Origin: Mycolicibacterium moriokaense
GTDB taxonomy: Bacteria > Actinomycetota > Actinomycetes > Mycobacteriales > Mycobacteriaceae
Assembly (NCBI RefSeq): GCF_003347205.1
Contig: NZ_QQBJ01000002.1
Span: forward strand, 124,001 to 188,000
Reading direction: 5' to 3'
Length of the DNA: 64,000 nt
Position 1 is the first letter of the stretch, and each line of letters starts with the position of its first letter. Below, in pieces: positions 24,874 to 33,048 of this stretch. The notes beneath the pieces are model-generated. The model saw nothing but the letters and a program-made list of their open reading frames with translations, was not told the origin of the DNA and made no database searches. Both the position numbers and the translations under genes were made by a program.

Positions 24874-26174
24874 TCGGCTTTCGGGGAGCCCATTGCCGTG
24901 TCGAGCATCTCCGCGATGTCGAGAACTTGCAGGTTTTCGTTCCCGGTGGACTTGGCCGCATCAGAGAACCTGGAGACTTCATACGGGCAACACACCGCCA
25001 AGATGTCCGCACCCGATTCGGCAGCCTCCCGGACGCGGCGCTCGGAAAGTCGTTCGCTGATCTTGTCGCTCATGAAGCCGTCGAGCCACATGCCGCCACC
25101 GCCACCGCCGCAGCAATAACCGTTCTCTCGGCATCGTCCCATCTCCACGAGATCGAGGCCGGGGATGGCGCGCAACAGTTTTCGGGGTGCGTCGTACTCA
25201 CCGTTGTGCCGACCCAAATAGCAGGGATCGTGGAAGGTCACCCGCGCCTCGAGCGGTGTGGTGAACGCCAGCTGGTCTACCAGCGGCGCCAAGAACTGCG
25301 TGTAGTGCAAGACATCGTATGAGTGGCCGTTCTTCGGGTATTCCTTGACCAGAGCGTTGAATCCATGGGGGTCGGGGATCACGATGCGGTTGAACTCGTA
25401 CTTGGCCAGCGTCGTGCTGACGTCCTCCATCAGCGACTCGAACAGACCGCGCTCCCCGGCCAGCCGCTGGGAGTCGCCAAGGGTTTTCTCCTCCGCTCCG
25501 AGGATGGCGAAGTCGACGCCGAGGGCGTGCATGATCCGAGCAAATGCCTGAGCGGCTTCCTGTCCTCGTGGGTGATAACTCCAGTAATCCTCGACGTAGA
25601 ACAACACGTCGACCGGCGAAGAGTCCTTCGGTAGCTCACGCACCGGCACTCCGGCGCCCTTTGTCCACGCGGCTCGCCGGCGCGGATTTGCACCAAGTGC
25701 GTTGCCCTGCCGGAACGTCGCTTCGAAAACCTGCTGCAGTTCCGCGGGCACCTGCCCGCGGCTGATCGCCTCCTCGCGGGCCGCGGGCATGAACTCGACC
25801 ATGTTGACTTCCTTCGGGCACACCCGAAGGCAATTCGCGCACGTGGTACACATCCACAGTTCGTCGCTGGCGAGCAGGTCCTCACCGATCTGGGCCTTGC
25901 GGTGCAGTTTGCGCGGCCCGTACTCGCCGACAAGATCGACCGGACACACGGGCACACATTTGCCGCAGCCATAGCACCACTCGAGAGATTCGGCCCCGGA
26001 CAAACTGTTCAGCTCGGCGAACCGATCAGGACCGGTCTCGGTGAGCACGCGCGGCTCGAACATCCTGTTCCAGTTCTCGGTGAGTTCCACCGGCCGACCG
26101 CTGATGGTCGAGCGCACCGTGGCGACATCGAACTCCACCACGGTGGGCGGAACCTTTCGTCCTCCTACGGGCAT
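24870..26174 (-). CDS. shdrB3: sHdrB3: HdrC-HdrB fused (HdrD-like) subunit
   Basis: 434 aa. Two [4Fe-4S] motifs (Cys67/70/73/77 and Cys109/112/115/119) are followed by an HdrB-like part with DPCYLGRHNG and GYCCGGGGGG motifs. A C+B fusion in place of separate sHdrC2 and sHdrB2 defines the type II sHdr cluster, which also carries etfAB. Starts 3 bases after the shdrH stop. Confidence 0.9.
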   Translation of the reverse strand: MPVGGRKVPPTVVEFDVATVRSTISGRPVELTENWNRMFEPRVLTETGPDRFAELNSLSGAESLEWCYGCGKCVPVCPVDLVGEYGPRKLHRKAQIGEDLLASDELWMCTTCANCLRVCPKEVNMVEFMPAAREEAISRGQVPAELQQVFEATFRQGNALGANPRRRAAWTKGAGVPVRELPKDSSPVDVLFYVEDYWSYHPRGQEAAQAFARIMHALGVDFAILGAEEKTLGDSQRLAGERGLFESLMEDVSTTLAKYEFNRIVIPDPHGFNALVKEYPKNGHSYDVLHYTQFLAPLVDQLAFTTPLEARVTFHDPCYLGRHNGEYDAPRKLLRAIPGLDLVEMGRCRENGYCCGGGGGGMWLDGFMSDKISERLSERRVREAAESGADILAVCCPYEVSRFSDAAKSTGNENLQVLDIAEMLDTAMGSPKAE

Positions 26175-26177
26175 GTT

Positions 26178-26918
26178 CTAGGCCTTCCTGTTCTTGGCGT
26201 GCACACCGAGCAGACGACGCGTCAACTCGGGCAAGGGCGGCAGTATGTTGGTGAATTCCTTCGTCATCCGCATGCGCAGCACGGTCTGCATGTAGACCCC
26301 ATACACGGCCGCCAGGTAGACGTCAGTGCCGAACAATCCCGGTCCCAGGTCGGTGAAACCCGCCGCCTTGCCGGTCTCCTCGACGAATGCGACCGCCCGG
26401 CCCAGGGCCAGATATGTCTCGCCGCGTCCGGCCGATACGTCGAGCCCGGCGTCCTCCATGGTCACCAGGGCCAGTGCCCCGGTCGCCGCGTCCGGATCCC
26501 ACATCCACCGGGTCCACATCCAGTACCGACTCGGAGCCAGGAAGTGCAGCAGTTCGCCTGGCAGATCGGCGGCGACTTCGGGAAGCGGCTCGAGCAGATC
26601 GGCGAACCGGTCGTAGCGCTCGGCGATACCGCCCCGACCGTGTATCAACTCGGCGATCTGGGCGGCGAGGACACCGGGTTCCACGACGGCCAGGATTCGG
26701 TTCACCTTCCGCCGCGCGCAGAACACCCAGCCGAGCAATTCGCGCACCGCGTCCTCGTCCATCGTGGACGGGTCGTCGCCGGCCACGGACCGCATCGCCA
26801 TGGACTTGCGCGCCACATCGTCACCGATGCCGGCCAACTCCTCCTGGGTGACTACCTGCAGTACCTGCTGATAGAACTCCGACGCCGTCGGAGTATCGAC
26901 AACCTGGCCGCCGAGCAT
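26178..26918 (-). CDS. shdrH: sHdrH, sHdr-specific protein of unknown role
   Basis: 246 aa from the ATG at 26918, 10 bases after the shdrA stop. Mostly helical, with no cofactor motif that I can see (a single Cys, in FCARRK). Assigned by its place between shdrA and shdrB3 and by length, as in other shdrC1B1AH operons. Upstream in-frame codons overlap shdrA and are unlikely to be used. Confidence 0.8.
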   Translation of the reverse strand: MLGGQVVDTPTASEFYQQVLQVVTQEELAGIGDDVARKSMAMRSVAGDDPSTMDEDAVRELLGWVFCARRKVNRILAVVEPGVLAAQIAELIHGRGGIAERYDRFADLLEPLPEVAADLPGELLHFLAPSRYWMWTRWMWDPDAATGALALVTMEDAGLDVSAGRGETYLALGRAVAFVEETGKAAGFTDLGPGLFGTDVYLAAVYGVYMQTVLRMRMTKEFTNILPPLPELTRRLLGVHAKNRKA

Positions 26919-26928
26919 GACCCGCCCC

Positions 26929-27996
26929 TCAGCTCCCCGCCGGCGCGGCGGCACGTCGACGAACGCAGGCCACGGCGTGCATGGCGGCGTTCGCCGCCGA
27001 GGACACGGTGTCCTCGAGATCGGCGGGGCCGAGGGCTGCACCACACGCGAAAATGCCATCCACGCTGGTGGCGACCGGATCCAGCGGGGCGTTGACGGCA
27101 TCGATGAAACCGAACCGGTTCGCCCTGATTCCGAGCGCCCTTGACACCTCACGGGTTCCGGCGGATGGCTCCATCCCTACCGAAAGCACCACCATGTCCA
27201 TCAGCAGTTCCATGGGTCTGCCCATCGTGGTGTCCTCACCGCGGACGATCAACTGGTCGCCCTTGGCGAGCACCTCGGTGATGATGCCCTTGACGTACTG
27301 GACGTGATGTTTCTCTTGTGCGGCCCAGTAGATTTCGTTCTCCCAGTAGCCGTACATCCTCATGTCGATGTAGAAGATGTAGACCTTGCAGTCCGGGACC
27401 AGTTGACGAACCTCGATCGCCTCCTTGGAGGCAACTCCGCAACAGACCTTGGAGCAGTACTCATTGCCGATGTGCCGGTCACGACTGCCGACACATTGCA
27501 CAAAACACAGCGACCTCGGCGGTTCGCCGTTGGACGGCCGAACAACAGTGTGGTCCTTGAGCATGGCTTCCAGATCCGGCAGCGTCAGGACGTCGTCGAA
27601 TTCGTAGTATCCGTACAGCTGCGTTTCGCGACCGGGATCGAAGTGCTGGAAGCCGGTTGCGACCACGATGGATCCGCACTCGATGGTGTCGGTGCCGTCT
27701 GGCCCCTGCACCTCGAGCGTGAAGGCGCCCGGCTCGCCCGACAGACCGGTAGCTGTGGTCTGTAATCGAACCTCGGCAAGCTCATGACCCGTGACCTTCT
27801 CGGCCATCTGACGCATCAGCGGCTCGGCCTCGGCACCGTGCGGTGTCAACCCCGCGTAGTTCGCGTGAATTGGCATGCCACCAAGGACATCGGTCCGTTC
27901 CAGCAGAACGACTTTCATACCAACCTCGGCGATGCCCTGCGCCGCACGCAGACCACCGGGCCCGCCACCGATGACGACCACAGTGTCGAAAGACAT
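26929..27996 (-). CDS. shdrA: sHdrA, FAD-binding core subunit
   Basis: 355 aa from the ATG at 27996. FAD motif GGGPGG (residues 10-15), then the HdrA-type cluster region with Cys164, 168, 181, 185 and 186 (CVGSRDR...YCSKVCC), and a late GIFACGA motif for FAD. Shorter than methanogen HdrA: it lacks the extra ferredoxin domains. Central flavoprotein of the sHdr complex, which is thought to oxidise LbpA-bound sulfur to sulfite. Preceded by a 79-base gap after shdrB1. Confidence 0.93.
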   Translation of the reverse strand: MSFDTVVVIGGGPGGLRAAQGIAEVGMKVVLLERTDVLGGMPIHANYAGLTPHGAEAEPLMRQMAEKVTGHELAEVRLQTTATGLSGEPGAFTLEVQGPDGTDTIECGSIVVATGFQHFDPGRETQLYGYYEFDDVLTLPDLEAMLKDHTVVRPSNGEPPRSLCFVQCVGSRDRHIGNEYCSKVCCGVASKEAIEVRQLVPDCKVYIFYIDMRMYGYWENEIYWAAQEKHHVQYVKGIITEVLAKGDQLIVRGEDTTMGRPMELLMDMVVLSVGMEPSAGTREVSRALGIRANRFGFIDAVNAPLDPVATSVDGIFACGAALGPADLEDTVSSAANAAMHAVACVRRRAAAPAGS

Positions 27997-28075
27997 GATT
28001 TCCCTAAGGTGTAATGGTCCGCCCTGAAAGAATGAGGACGAACGGGTCGGATTGGTATGCGGTGATATGGACCAG

Positions 28076-29260
28076 TCAGTCCATGTCCTCCCACTCGAGG
28101 TACTTCTTTTCCCCGGACTCGAGTCGAGCGATTTCCCGCTCGAACTCAGCCCAAGCCTTTTCGTGATCGATACCCATCTTTTCCAACATCGGCTTGTAAT
28201 TCGCCGAGTGCCAGTGCAACTGGACCACCTTGTACGGGTGAGCTCCCATTGCCAAGGCGGCGAATTGAGCTTCGGACAACACCGCCACACCTACATTGCG
28301 GTCGTGGGCCTGCGCGGCGAACTGGCTTTTGTCCAGCGTCGTCACACATCCCGTGTCGTGGGTCAGCACGACGTCGGGATCCGCCTCCTCTTTCATTCGC
28401 TCGATCTTGCGCAGGGTCGAGAACGAGCGTGTGAAATCACGTTGCACCAAGATGTGACGGAATCCGAAGCCGCAGCAGTCGAACCATGTGGAATAGTCCC
28501 GAACTTCGGCGCCCAACGCCTGAGCCAGCCCGGTCACCACTGCCGTGCGCTGACCCCCGTATACATCGGGATCGTAGATGGCATCGCCCTCGACCAGCTT
28601 GTAGTAGTGGCACGCCGGGTGAACGGTAACGGCGATGTTCGAGAAGTCACGCACCTGTTTGGCGGCTATCTCATGCCGCATCGCATAGAACCACTCCGAG
28701 TAGTGAACGATCTCTTCCGGCAGCACAAGCGGTTTGCCCAGCTTTTCCATCACCTTGCGGACATCTGCACGCAGCTCGGGATGGGCGAGAAGTTCGTGGC
28801 GGACTTCCTTGTAGTGGCCATAGGAGGTGCCACAGTGGATCAGCGGGAAGTATCCAGTTTCATATGCGGCGGCGAAATTGCGCACCGCGACCGCGGCCTG
28901 CGCCGCCGCGTTCGACGTCGCGCTCGCGTAGTAGTTCCACGCCGTGCACGACGTCTGGTCCTTGGGATCCTCATAGTCGTAACCCAGCTTGTTCATCACC
29001 CAGAAGATCGACGTCGAGTAGCCGGGAATATGTCCACACTGGCCGCAGGACTTGTGATGCCACAGATGGCCCTTCTGGATCTTCTTCGGTCGTCCGAACT
29101 TGGTCGGCAGATCGAGGGTCTCGCCCGTGGTGCGCTGCACGACGATCTCGCCGGCACTCGCGAGCTCTTCGAGCTCGTGCTGGAAGTCCGGGTAGCGGCC
29201 CTCTTGACGAGTAAAGCCCGCTGCCTTTTTGGACTTGAGGGCCTCGATGGGAATGGTCAT
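28076..29260 (-). CDS. shdrB1: sHdrB1, CCG-domain Fe-S subunit
   Basis: 394 aa. The second CCG module is complete (Cys217, Cys262-Cys263, Cys305), for the non-cubane [4Fe-4S] cluster. A first module (Cys72/Cys75, Cys105, Cys143) is looser. Overlaps the shdrC1 stop by 4 bases (ATGA). In Hdr proteins HdrB forms the active site for disulfide or sulfur-sulfur chemistry. Confidence 0.92.
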   Translation of the reverse strand: MTIPIEALKSKKAAGFTRQEGRYPDFQHELEELASAGEIVVQRTTGETLDLPTKFGRPKKIQKGHLWHHKSCGQCGHIPGYSTSIFWVMNKLGYDYEDPKDQTSCTAWNYYASATSNAAAQAAVAVRNFAAAYETGYFPLIHCGTSYGHYKEVRHELLAHPELRADVRKVMEKLGKPLVLPEEIVHYSEWFYAMRHEIAAKQVRDFSNIAVTVHPACHYYKLVEGDAIYDPDVYGGQRTAVVTGLAQALGAEVRDYSTWFDCCGFGFRHILVQRDFTRSFSTLRKIERMKEEADPDVVLTHDTGCVTTLDKSQFAAQAHDRNVGVAVLSEAQFAALAMGAHPYKVVQLHWHSANYKPMLEKMGIDHEKAWAEFEREIARLESGEKKYLEWEDMD

Positions 29261-30000
29261 AGTTCTATTCCTTCGTCTTCAAGCAGCTCCTCCATGAGCT
29301 CGGAGAGCATGGAGTGCAGTGGTCGGTCGACTTCAGCGATCATGTCGAGCGCACCGGTGCTGAGCCAGATCACGTAGAGTTCGACGAGAGTTCGCTCGGC
29401 GACCTCCCAACCTGTGGACGTGGTGTGCAGAGTCTCCGATGGCAGTGCCCGCCGCCACAGATCCAGATTTGCCGATACGTCGGCAGTCTCCGGCCCCCAG
29501 TCGGGAAATGCATCCTGTTGCAACATGTCCGGCGATACTTGAGTTCCAGTGGACATGATTTTGTAGATGATCCGCGAGTAGCCGGCAAGCGCTTCGGTGG
29601 CCGACGCGAGACCGTTGTTCAGTGCGACCTCACGCATTATCGTGATGATCCCTCCCGGGTTGTTTCCACGGGGACAACGAAGACATGAGAAGCACTGCGA
29701 GCACTCCCAAATGTCTTGCTGCATCTGTTGATACACCAGTTCGACGTCTTCGCGAGCCGCCGCCTGGGCAATCCTGCGTGGGCTGAAGTCGTAAAAGCGA
29801 GCCGACGGGCAAGCCGCGACACAGATTCCGCACTCGTAGCATCCGTACAGGTAGTCGCTGTACCGGATGTCCGCTTTGATCTCGTCGAACAGCCGCTGCT
29901 TCTCCTCGACCGGCACGTCGGCATACTCGGCGACGTCTGGACGCTTGTAGTAGGCCATCCGCTCGGAAGCGGATGCCGGTGACTCTGCGGTGGAGGTCAT
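29257..30000 (-). CDS. shdrC1: sHdrC1, ferredoxin-like subunit
   Basis: 247 aa. Two [4Fe-4S] motifs: CYECGICVAACP (Cys54/57/60/64) and CSQCFSCLRCP (Cys100/103/106/109). A helical C-terminal part follows. Its start touches the dsrE stop. HdrC passes electrons between HdrB and HdrA. Confidence 0.93.
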   Translation of the reverse strand: MTSTAESPASASERMAYYKRPDVAEYADVPVEEKQRLFDEIKADIRYSDYLYGCYECGICVAACPSARFYDFSPRRIAQAAAREDVELVYQQMQQDIWECSQCFSCLRCPRGNNPGGIITIMREVALNNGLASATEALAGYSRIIYKIMSTGTQVSPDMLQQDAFPDWGPETADVSANLDLWRRALPSETLHTTSTGWEVAERTLVELYVIWLSTGALDMIAEVDRPLHSMLSELMEELLEDEGIEL

Positions 30001-30383
30001 CAGAAACTTATGACTGCGTCGGCTTCGACAGCGAGATCGTTGAAGGCGGCCCCGCCGATCATCTCCACTCCGTCAATCAACTCCTCGATGGTCAAGTCGT
30101 TGAGATCCAGCGAGGGCTGGCAAACCAGCAGCCGCACGCCGAGGGAGGTGGCTTGTTCGATGAAGTACGACAGCGGCTGTCCGCGATCACCCTTGGGACC
30201 GATCTTGTCGACCACGTCACGTTGCAGCAGCGTGGGTCCATACATCGTGAAATAGATCATCACCTCGGAGTCCATCGCTGCCGCCGAGGCGGCGAGAAAG
30301 AAGGGCGTAGCGGAACGTCCCGGGTCGTTCACGCCATGCGTCTGGGCGTAGAGGATCTTTGATTCGCCTTCTCCAGTCCACAT
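30000..30383 (-). CDS. DsrE-family sulfurtransferase
   Basis: 127 aa. DsrE fold with one candidate active Cys, Cys88 (LLVCQPSLDL). Located between tusA (3 bases upstream) and shdrC1. Proteins of this type exchange persulfide sulfur with TusA. Shorter than, and distinct from, the DsrE3A at 13983-14504, so the cluster has two different DsrE-type carriers. Confidence 0.87.
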   Translation of the reverse strand: MWTGEGESKILYAQTHGVNDPGRSATPFFLAASAAAMDSEVMIYFTMYGPTLLQRDVVDKIGPKGDRGQPLSYFIEQATSLGVRLLVCQPSLDLNDLTIEELIDGVEMIGGAAFNDLAVEADAVISF

Positions 30384-30386
30384 GGC

Positions 30387-30623
30387 CTACTTCTTCTTTC
30401 GGATGAGCACGTGGAACACATCGCCCTCGCGGTTGATGCTGATCAGCTCGTTGCCGGTGCGCCTGCTCCACGCGTTCATGTCCGGCTCCACCCCGGGATC
30501 CGTGGCAAGCAGTTCCAGCACCTCGCCCGCAGGTAATTTCTTGATCGCCTGCGACGTTTTGACCACCGGCAATGGACATTGCAGGCCGGTGCAGTCCAGA
30601 ACTTCTGTTGGCGTATCTGTCAT
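30387..30623 (-). CDS. tusA: TusA-family sulfur carrier
   Basis: 78 aa from the ATG at 30623 (an upstream start would add 22 poorly conserved residues). CPxP motif with the sulfur-bearing Cys16 (LDCTGLQCPLPV), plus Cys11. First gene of the long minus-strand sulfur series; its promoter lies in the divergent region to 30727. In sulfur oxidisers TusA receives persulfide from rhodaneses or DsrE and feeds sHdr or Dsr. Confidence 0.92.
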   Translation of the reverse strand: MTDTPTEVLDCTGLQCPLPVVKTSQAIKKLPAGEVLELLATDPGVEPDMNAWSRRTGNELISINREGDVFHVLIRKKK

Positions 30624-30655
30624 CCGTGACCCCTGTCCGTGTCGCGAACCGTTGT

Positions 30656-30670
30656 GATGCAGACCGCATC
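30656..30670. promoter_or_regulatory. Inverted repeat GATGC-n5-GCATC, candidate operator
   Basis: Perfect 5-base arms around a 5-base spacer in the only intergenic space between tusA (minus) and the Zn-ribbon gene (plus). It overlaps one of two direct copies of ATGCAGA (30657-30663 and 30674-30680). Could bind the ArsR regulator; not proven. Confidence 0.4.
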
Positions 30671-30681
30671 TGTATGCAGAG

Positions 30682-30696
30682 ATTCTCATATAGAAT
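30682..30696. promoter_or_regulatory. Inverted repeat ATTCT-n5-AGAAT, candidate operator
   Basis: Second short inverted repeat in the tusA/Zn-ribbon divergent region, AT-rich in a GC-rich genome, with spacer CATAT. A divergent promoter here could control both the sHdr series and the soe series together. Confidence 0.4.
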
Positions 30697-30727
30697 TCGG
30701 AGCGTCAAGGGATGGAGGTGGTGATCG

Positions 30728-31126
30728 ATGACGGTCTCGAACCTGCGCTGCGATCGCTGTAATGCCCTTCTAGCTGGGCTGATGGGCACATCTGGTGCGG
30801 GCCAGACGCGCGGAGTCCGATTTTCGTATCATCCCGGCGATCCGGGCATGCGCGACGAATCGGGTCTACTCTGCGGTGGGTGCTGGGCGGCGTGGGCCGA
30901 GCAAATCGGCGCGCCCGGCGCACGCATTTGTGCCGTCTGCGGAAAGCCGGTCACCCGCACCACCAGCCTGCACCTACGCCGAGTCGACACCCGCGACACC
31001 TGGCAACTGTGCGCCCTCCATGCGGCCGAACTGCTGAACACGCTGACGACGGTGGTGCCCAAACTCGATCCGGCGACGTTTGTCCTACCGCTGGCGCATT
31101 CAGACACAAGGAGCGTCGATGCCTGA
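30728..31126 (+). CDS. Zinc-ribbon-like protein, unknown
   Basis: 132 aa; GGAGG lies nine bases before the ATG. Two Cys-pair sites: CDRC (near 8-11) with CGGC, and CAVC with CALH. This looks like two treble-clef or ribbon metal sites. The stop overlaps the next start by 8 bases, so it is translated with the Fe-S assembly gene. Function unknown; first gene of the plus-strand sulfite-oxidation series. Confidence 0.7.
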   Translation: MTVSNLRCDRCNALLAGLMGTSGAGQTRGVRFSYHPGDPGMRDESGLLCGGCWAAWAEQIGAPGARICAVCGKPVTRTTSLHLRRVDTRDTWQLCALHAAELLNTLTTVVPKLDPATFVLPLAHSDTRSVDA

Positions 31127-31457
31127 CCCGATTCCCGACGACAAAGACTCAGATGCTCTGATAGCCAAGGTTTTCGACGCTCTCCGCGATGTGGTCGACC
31201 CGGAGATCGGCATCAACGTCGTGGACCTCGGACTCGTCTACGGCGTGAAGATGGACGGCGACGTCGTGGTGCTCGACATGACATTGACGTCGGCCGCGTG
31301 CCCGCTGAGCGACATCATCGAAGGTCAGGTCTTCCAGGTACTCGACGGACTGGTCGCTGATCACACCATCAACTGGGTATGGGTGCCTCCGTGGTCACCG
31401 GAGAAGTTGACGCCGGAGGGACGCGAGCAGGCAAACGCGATCGGGCTGCCGCTGTGA
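31119..31457 (+). CDS. SufT/PaaD-like (DUF59, MIP18 family) Fe-S assembly protein
   Basis: 112 aa from the ATG at 31119. DUF59 core: VVDPEIGINVVDLGLVYGV and LTSAACPLSDIIEGQV with the conserved Cys. Such proteins help load Fe-S clusters. With Mrp and the A-type carrier 5 kb downstream in the same direction, it suggests maturation of the many clusters in SoeABC and sHdr. Confidence 0.85.
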   Translation: MPDPIPDDKDSDALIAKVFDALRDVVDPEIGINVVDLGLVYGVKMDGDVVVLDMTLTSAACPLSDIIEGQVFQVLDGLVADHTINWVWVPPWSPEKLTPEGREQANAIGLPL

Positions 31458-31512
31458 TCCCCCGGCACCCCAGTTGTGCAACTTTCGGGAACTCTATGCG
31501 GAGGTCAATTTC

Positions 31513-33048
31513 GTGAAATACGGCTTCGCGATCGATCAGAACACCTGCATCGGGTGCCACGCTTGTACGGTCGCGTGCAAGACCGAACACGAGGTTCCGA
31601 TCGGGCAGTTCCGGACCTGGGTGAAGTATGTCGACCAGGGGGTCTTCCCGAACAACACCCGCGACTTCGGGATCATGCGATGCAACCACTGCACCGACGC
31701 ACCGTGTGTCGCGATCTGCCCCACCAAGGCGCTGTTCAAGCGCGAAGACGGCATCGTCGACTTCGACAAGGACCGATGTATCGGCTGTAAGAGTTGCATG
31801 CAGGGCTGCCCGTACGACGCGATCTACATCGACGAGGACACCCACACCGCCGCCAAGTGCAACTTTTGCGCGCACCGCATCGACAACAACCTGGAACCCG
31901 CCTGTGTGGTGGTCTGTCCGACCCACTCGATCTGGGTCGGCGACCTCGACGATCCGAACAGCGGGATCTCGAAACTGATCAACACCAACCCCGTCACCGT
32001 TCGCTCCCCCGAGCAGAACACCGGACCAAACGTGTTCTATCTGGGCGCCGATCGGGCGGTGCTCGATCCACTGGCCGCGCCCGTGGATTCGAACTACATG
32101 TTCTCGACTCCGGACGCGCACCGGTTGGCGGTCTCCGCTGATCTGCACACCGACCCGGTCAGTAACGCCAAGACCACGATGAATACCCCCCACCCCCGGC
32201 CATGGGGATGGCGCGTCACGACCTACCTCTGGTTGAAGGGGGTGGGTGGCGGCGCGCTGGTCGTCGCGGCTCTGGCCCACCTGTTGGGCGTCGACCTCGG
32301 AGTTCTCACCACCATCGTCGCGCCGGCGCTCGGCGTCACAGGCACTGCTCTTACGGGCGCGCTGCTGATCTGGGACCTCAAGCGCCCGGAACGCTTTTAC
32401 TACCTGTTGACCAAGCCCAACCCGAGCTCCTGGTTGGTCCTCGGTTCGCTGGCGCTTGCCGCGTTCGCCGCGGTATCAGGGATCTGGCTGTTGGGGGGCA
32501 TCGCGGCCGAAGCCGGTCTCCTCTCCGCCGGACCATGGCTGACCGTGCTGGCCTGGCTGGCTTTCCCGACCGGCGCGATGGTCGCAGGGTATACCGCTTT
32601 GCTGTTCGGCCAGGCCGAGGGTCGCGACCTCTGGCAGTCGCCACTCTTGTTTTGGCACTTGCTGATTCAGTCCGGAATGGTGGGCACGGGAGCGCTGGCC
32701 ATTGCCGCCGCGATTGCAGGCACTTCTGCCTCGGGTATCACACTCATCGCCGTCACGCTGACGCTCACGACCGTTCTTCACGTGTTGATGCTGCTCGGCG
32801 AATACGGCGGCAAGCATCCCAGTGCCGCCGCCGCGGCGGCGGCACACATGATCACCGGCGGCCGGTACGCCCGCACGTTCTGGGGTGGCGCGGTCGCGCT
32901 GGCCATCCTGGCCGCTGTGCTCGCGGCCTGCGGGTGGGCCGCACACGCCGTGCTGCTCGCGGCGCTGGCGGGTGTTCTGGTCCAGGCCGCGCTGCTCTGC
33001 TACGAGTCGGTGTTCGTCAGGGCGGGTCAGGACGTTCCGCTGTCATGA
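31513..33048 (+). CDS. SoeBC fusion: Fe-S subunit joined to NrfD-type membrane subunit
   Basis: 511 aa from a GTG at 31513, which has CGGAGGT seven bases upstream; earlier in-frame TTG/ATG-like starts lack a site. Residues 1-200 have four [4Fe-4S] motifs (first Cys12/15/18/22; then MRCNHCTDAPCVAICP; CIGCKSCMQGCP; CNFC...ACVVVCP) as in SoeB/DmsB. From about 235 on, eight or so membrane segments form a NrfD-type quinone-reducing subunit. Separate SoeB and SoeC proteins are the rule; here they are fused. Overlaps soeA by 4 bases. Confidence 0.85.
   Translation: MKYGFAIDQNTCIGCHACTVACKTEHEVPIGQFRTWVKYVDQGVFPNNTRDFGIMRCNHCTDAPCVAICPTKALFKREDGIVDFDKDRCIGCKSCMQGCPYDAIYIDEDTHTAAKCNFCAHRIDNNLEPACVVVCPTHSIWVGDLDDPNSGISKLINTNPVTVRSPEQNTGPNVFYLGADRAVLDPLAAPVDSNYMFSTPDAHRLAVSADLHTDPVSNAKTTMNTPHPRPWGWRVTTYLWLKGVGGGALVVAALAHLLGVDLGVLTTIVAPALGVTGTALTGALLIWDLKRPERFYYLLTKPNPSSWLVLGSLALAAFAAVSGIWLLGGIAAEAGLLSAGPWLTVLAWLAFPTGAMVAGYTALLFGQAEGRDLWQSPLLFWHLLIQSGMVGTGALAIAAAIAGTSASGITLIAVTLTLTTVLHVLMLLGEYGGKHPSAAAAAAAHMITGGRYARTFWGGAVALAILAAVLAACGWAAHAVLLAALAGVLVQAALLCYESVFVRAGQDVPLS

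Noticed and set aside
32202-33044. Long in-frame upstream extension of soeA (to 32202)
   Set aside because: It overlaps the whole membrane part of soeBC in another frame and has Arg-rich, non-conserved composition. The ATGA start at 33045 fits the operon.
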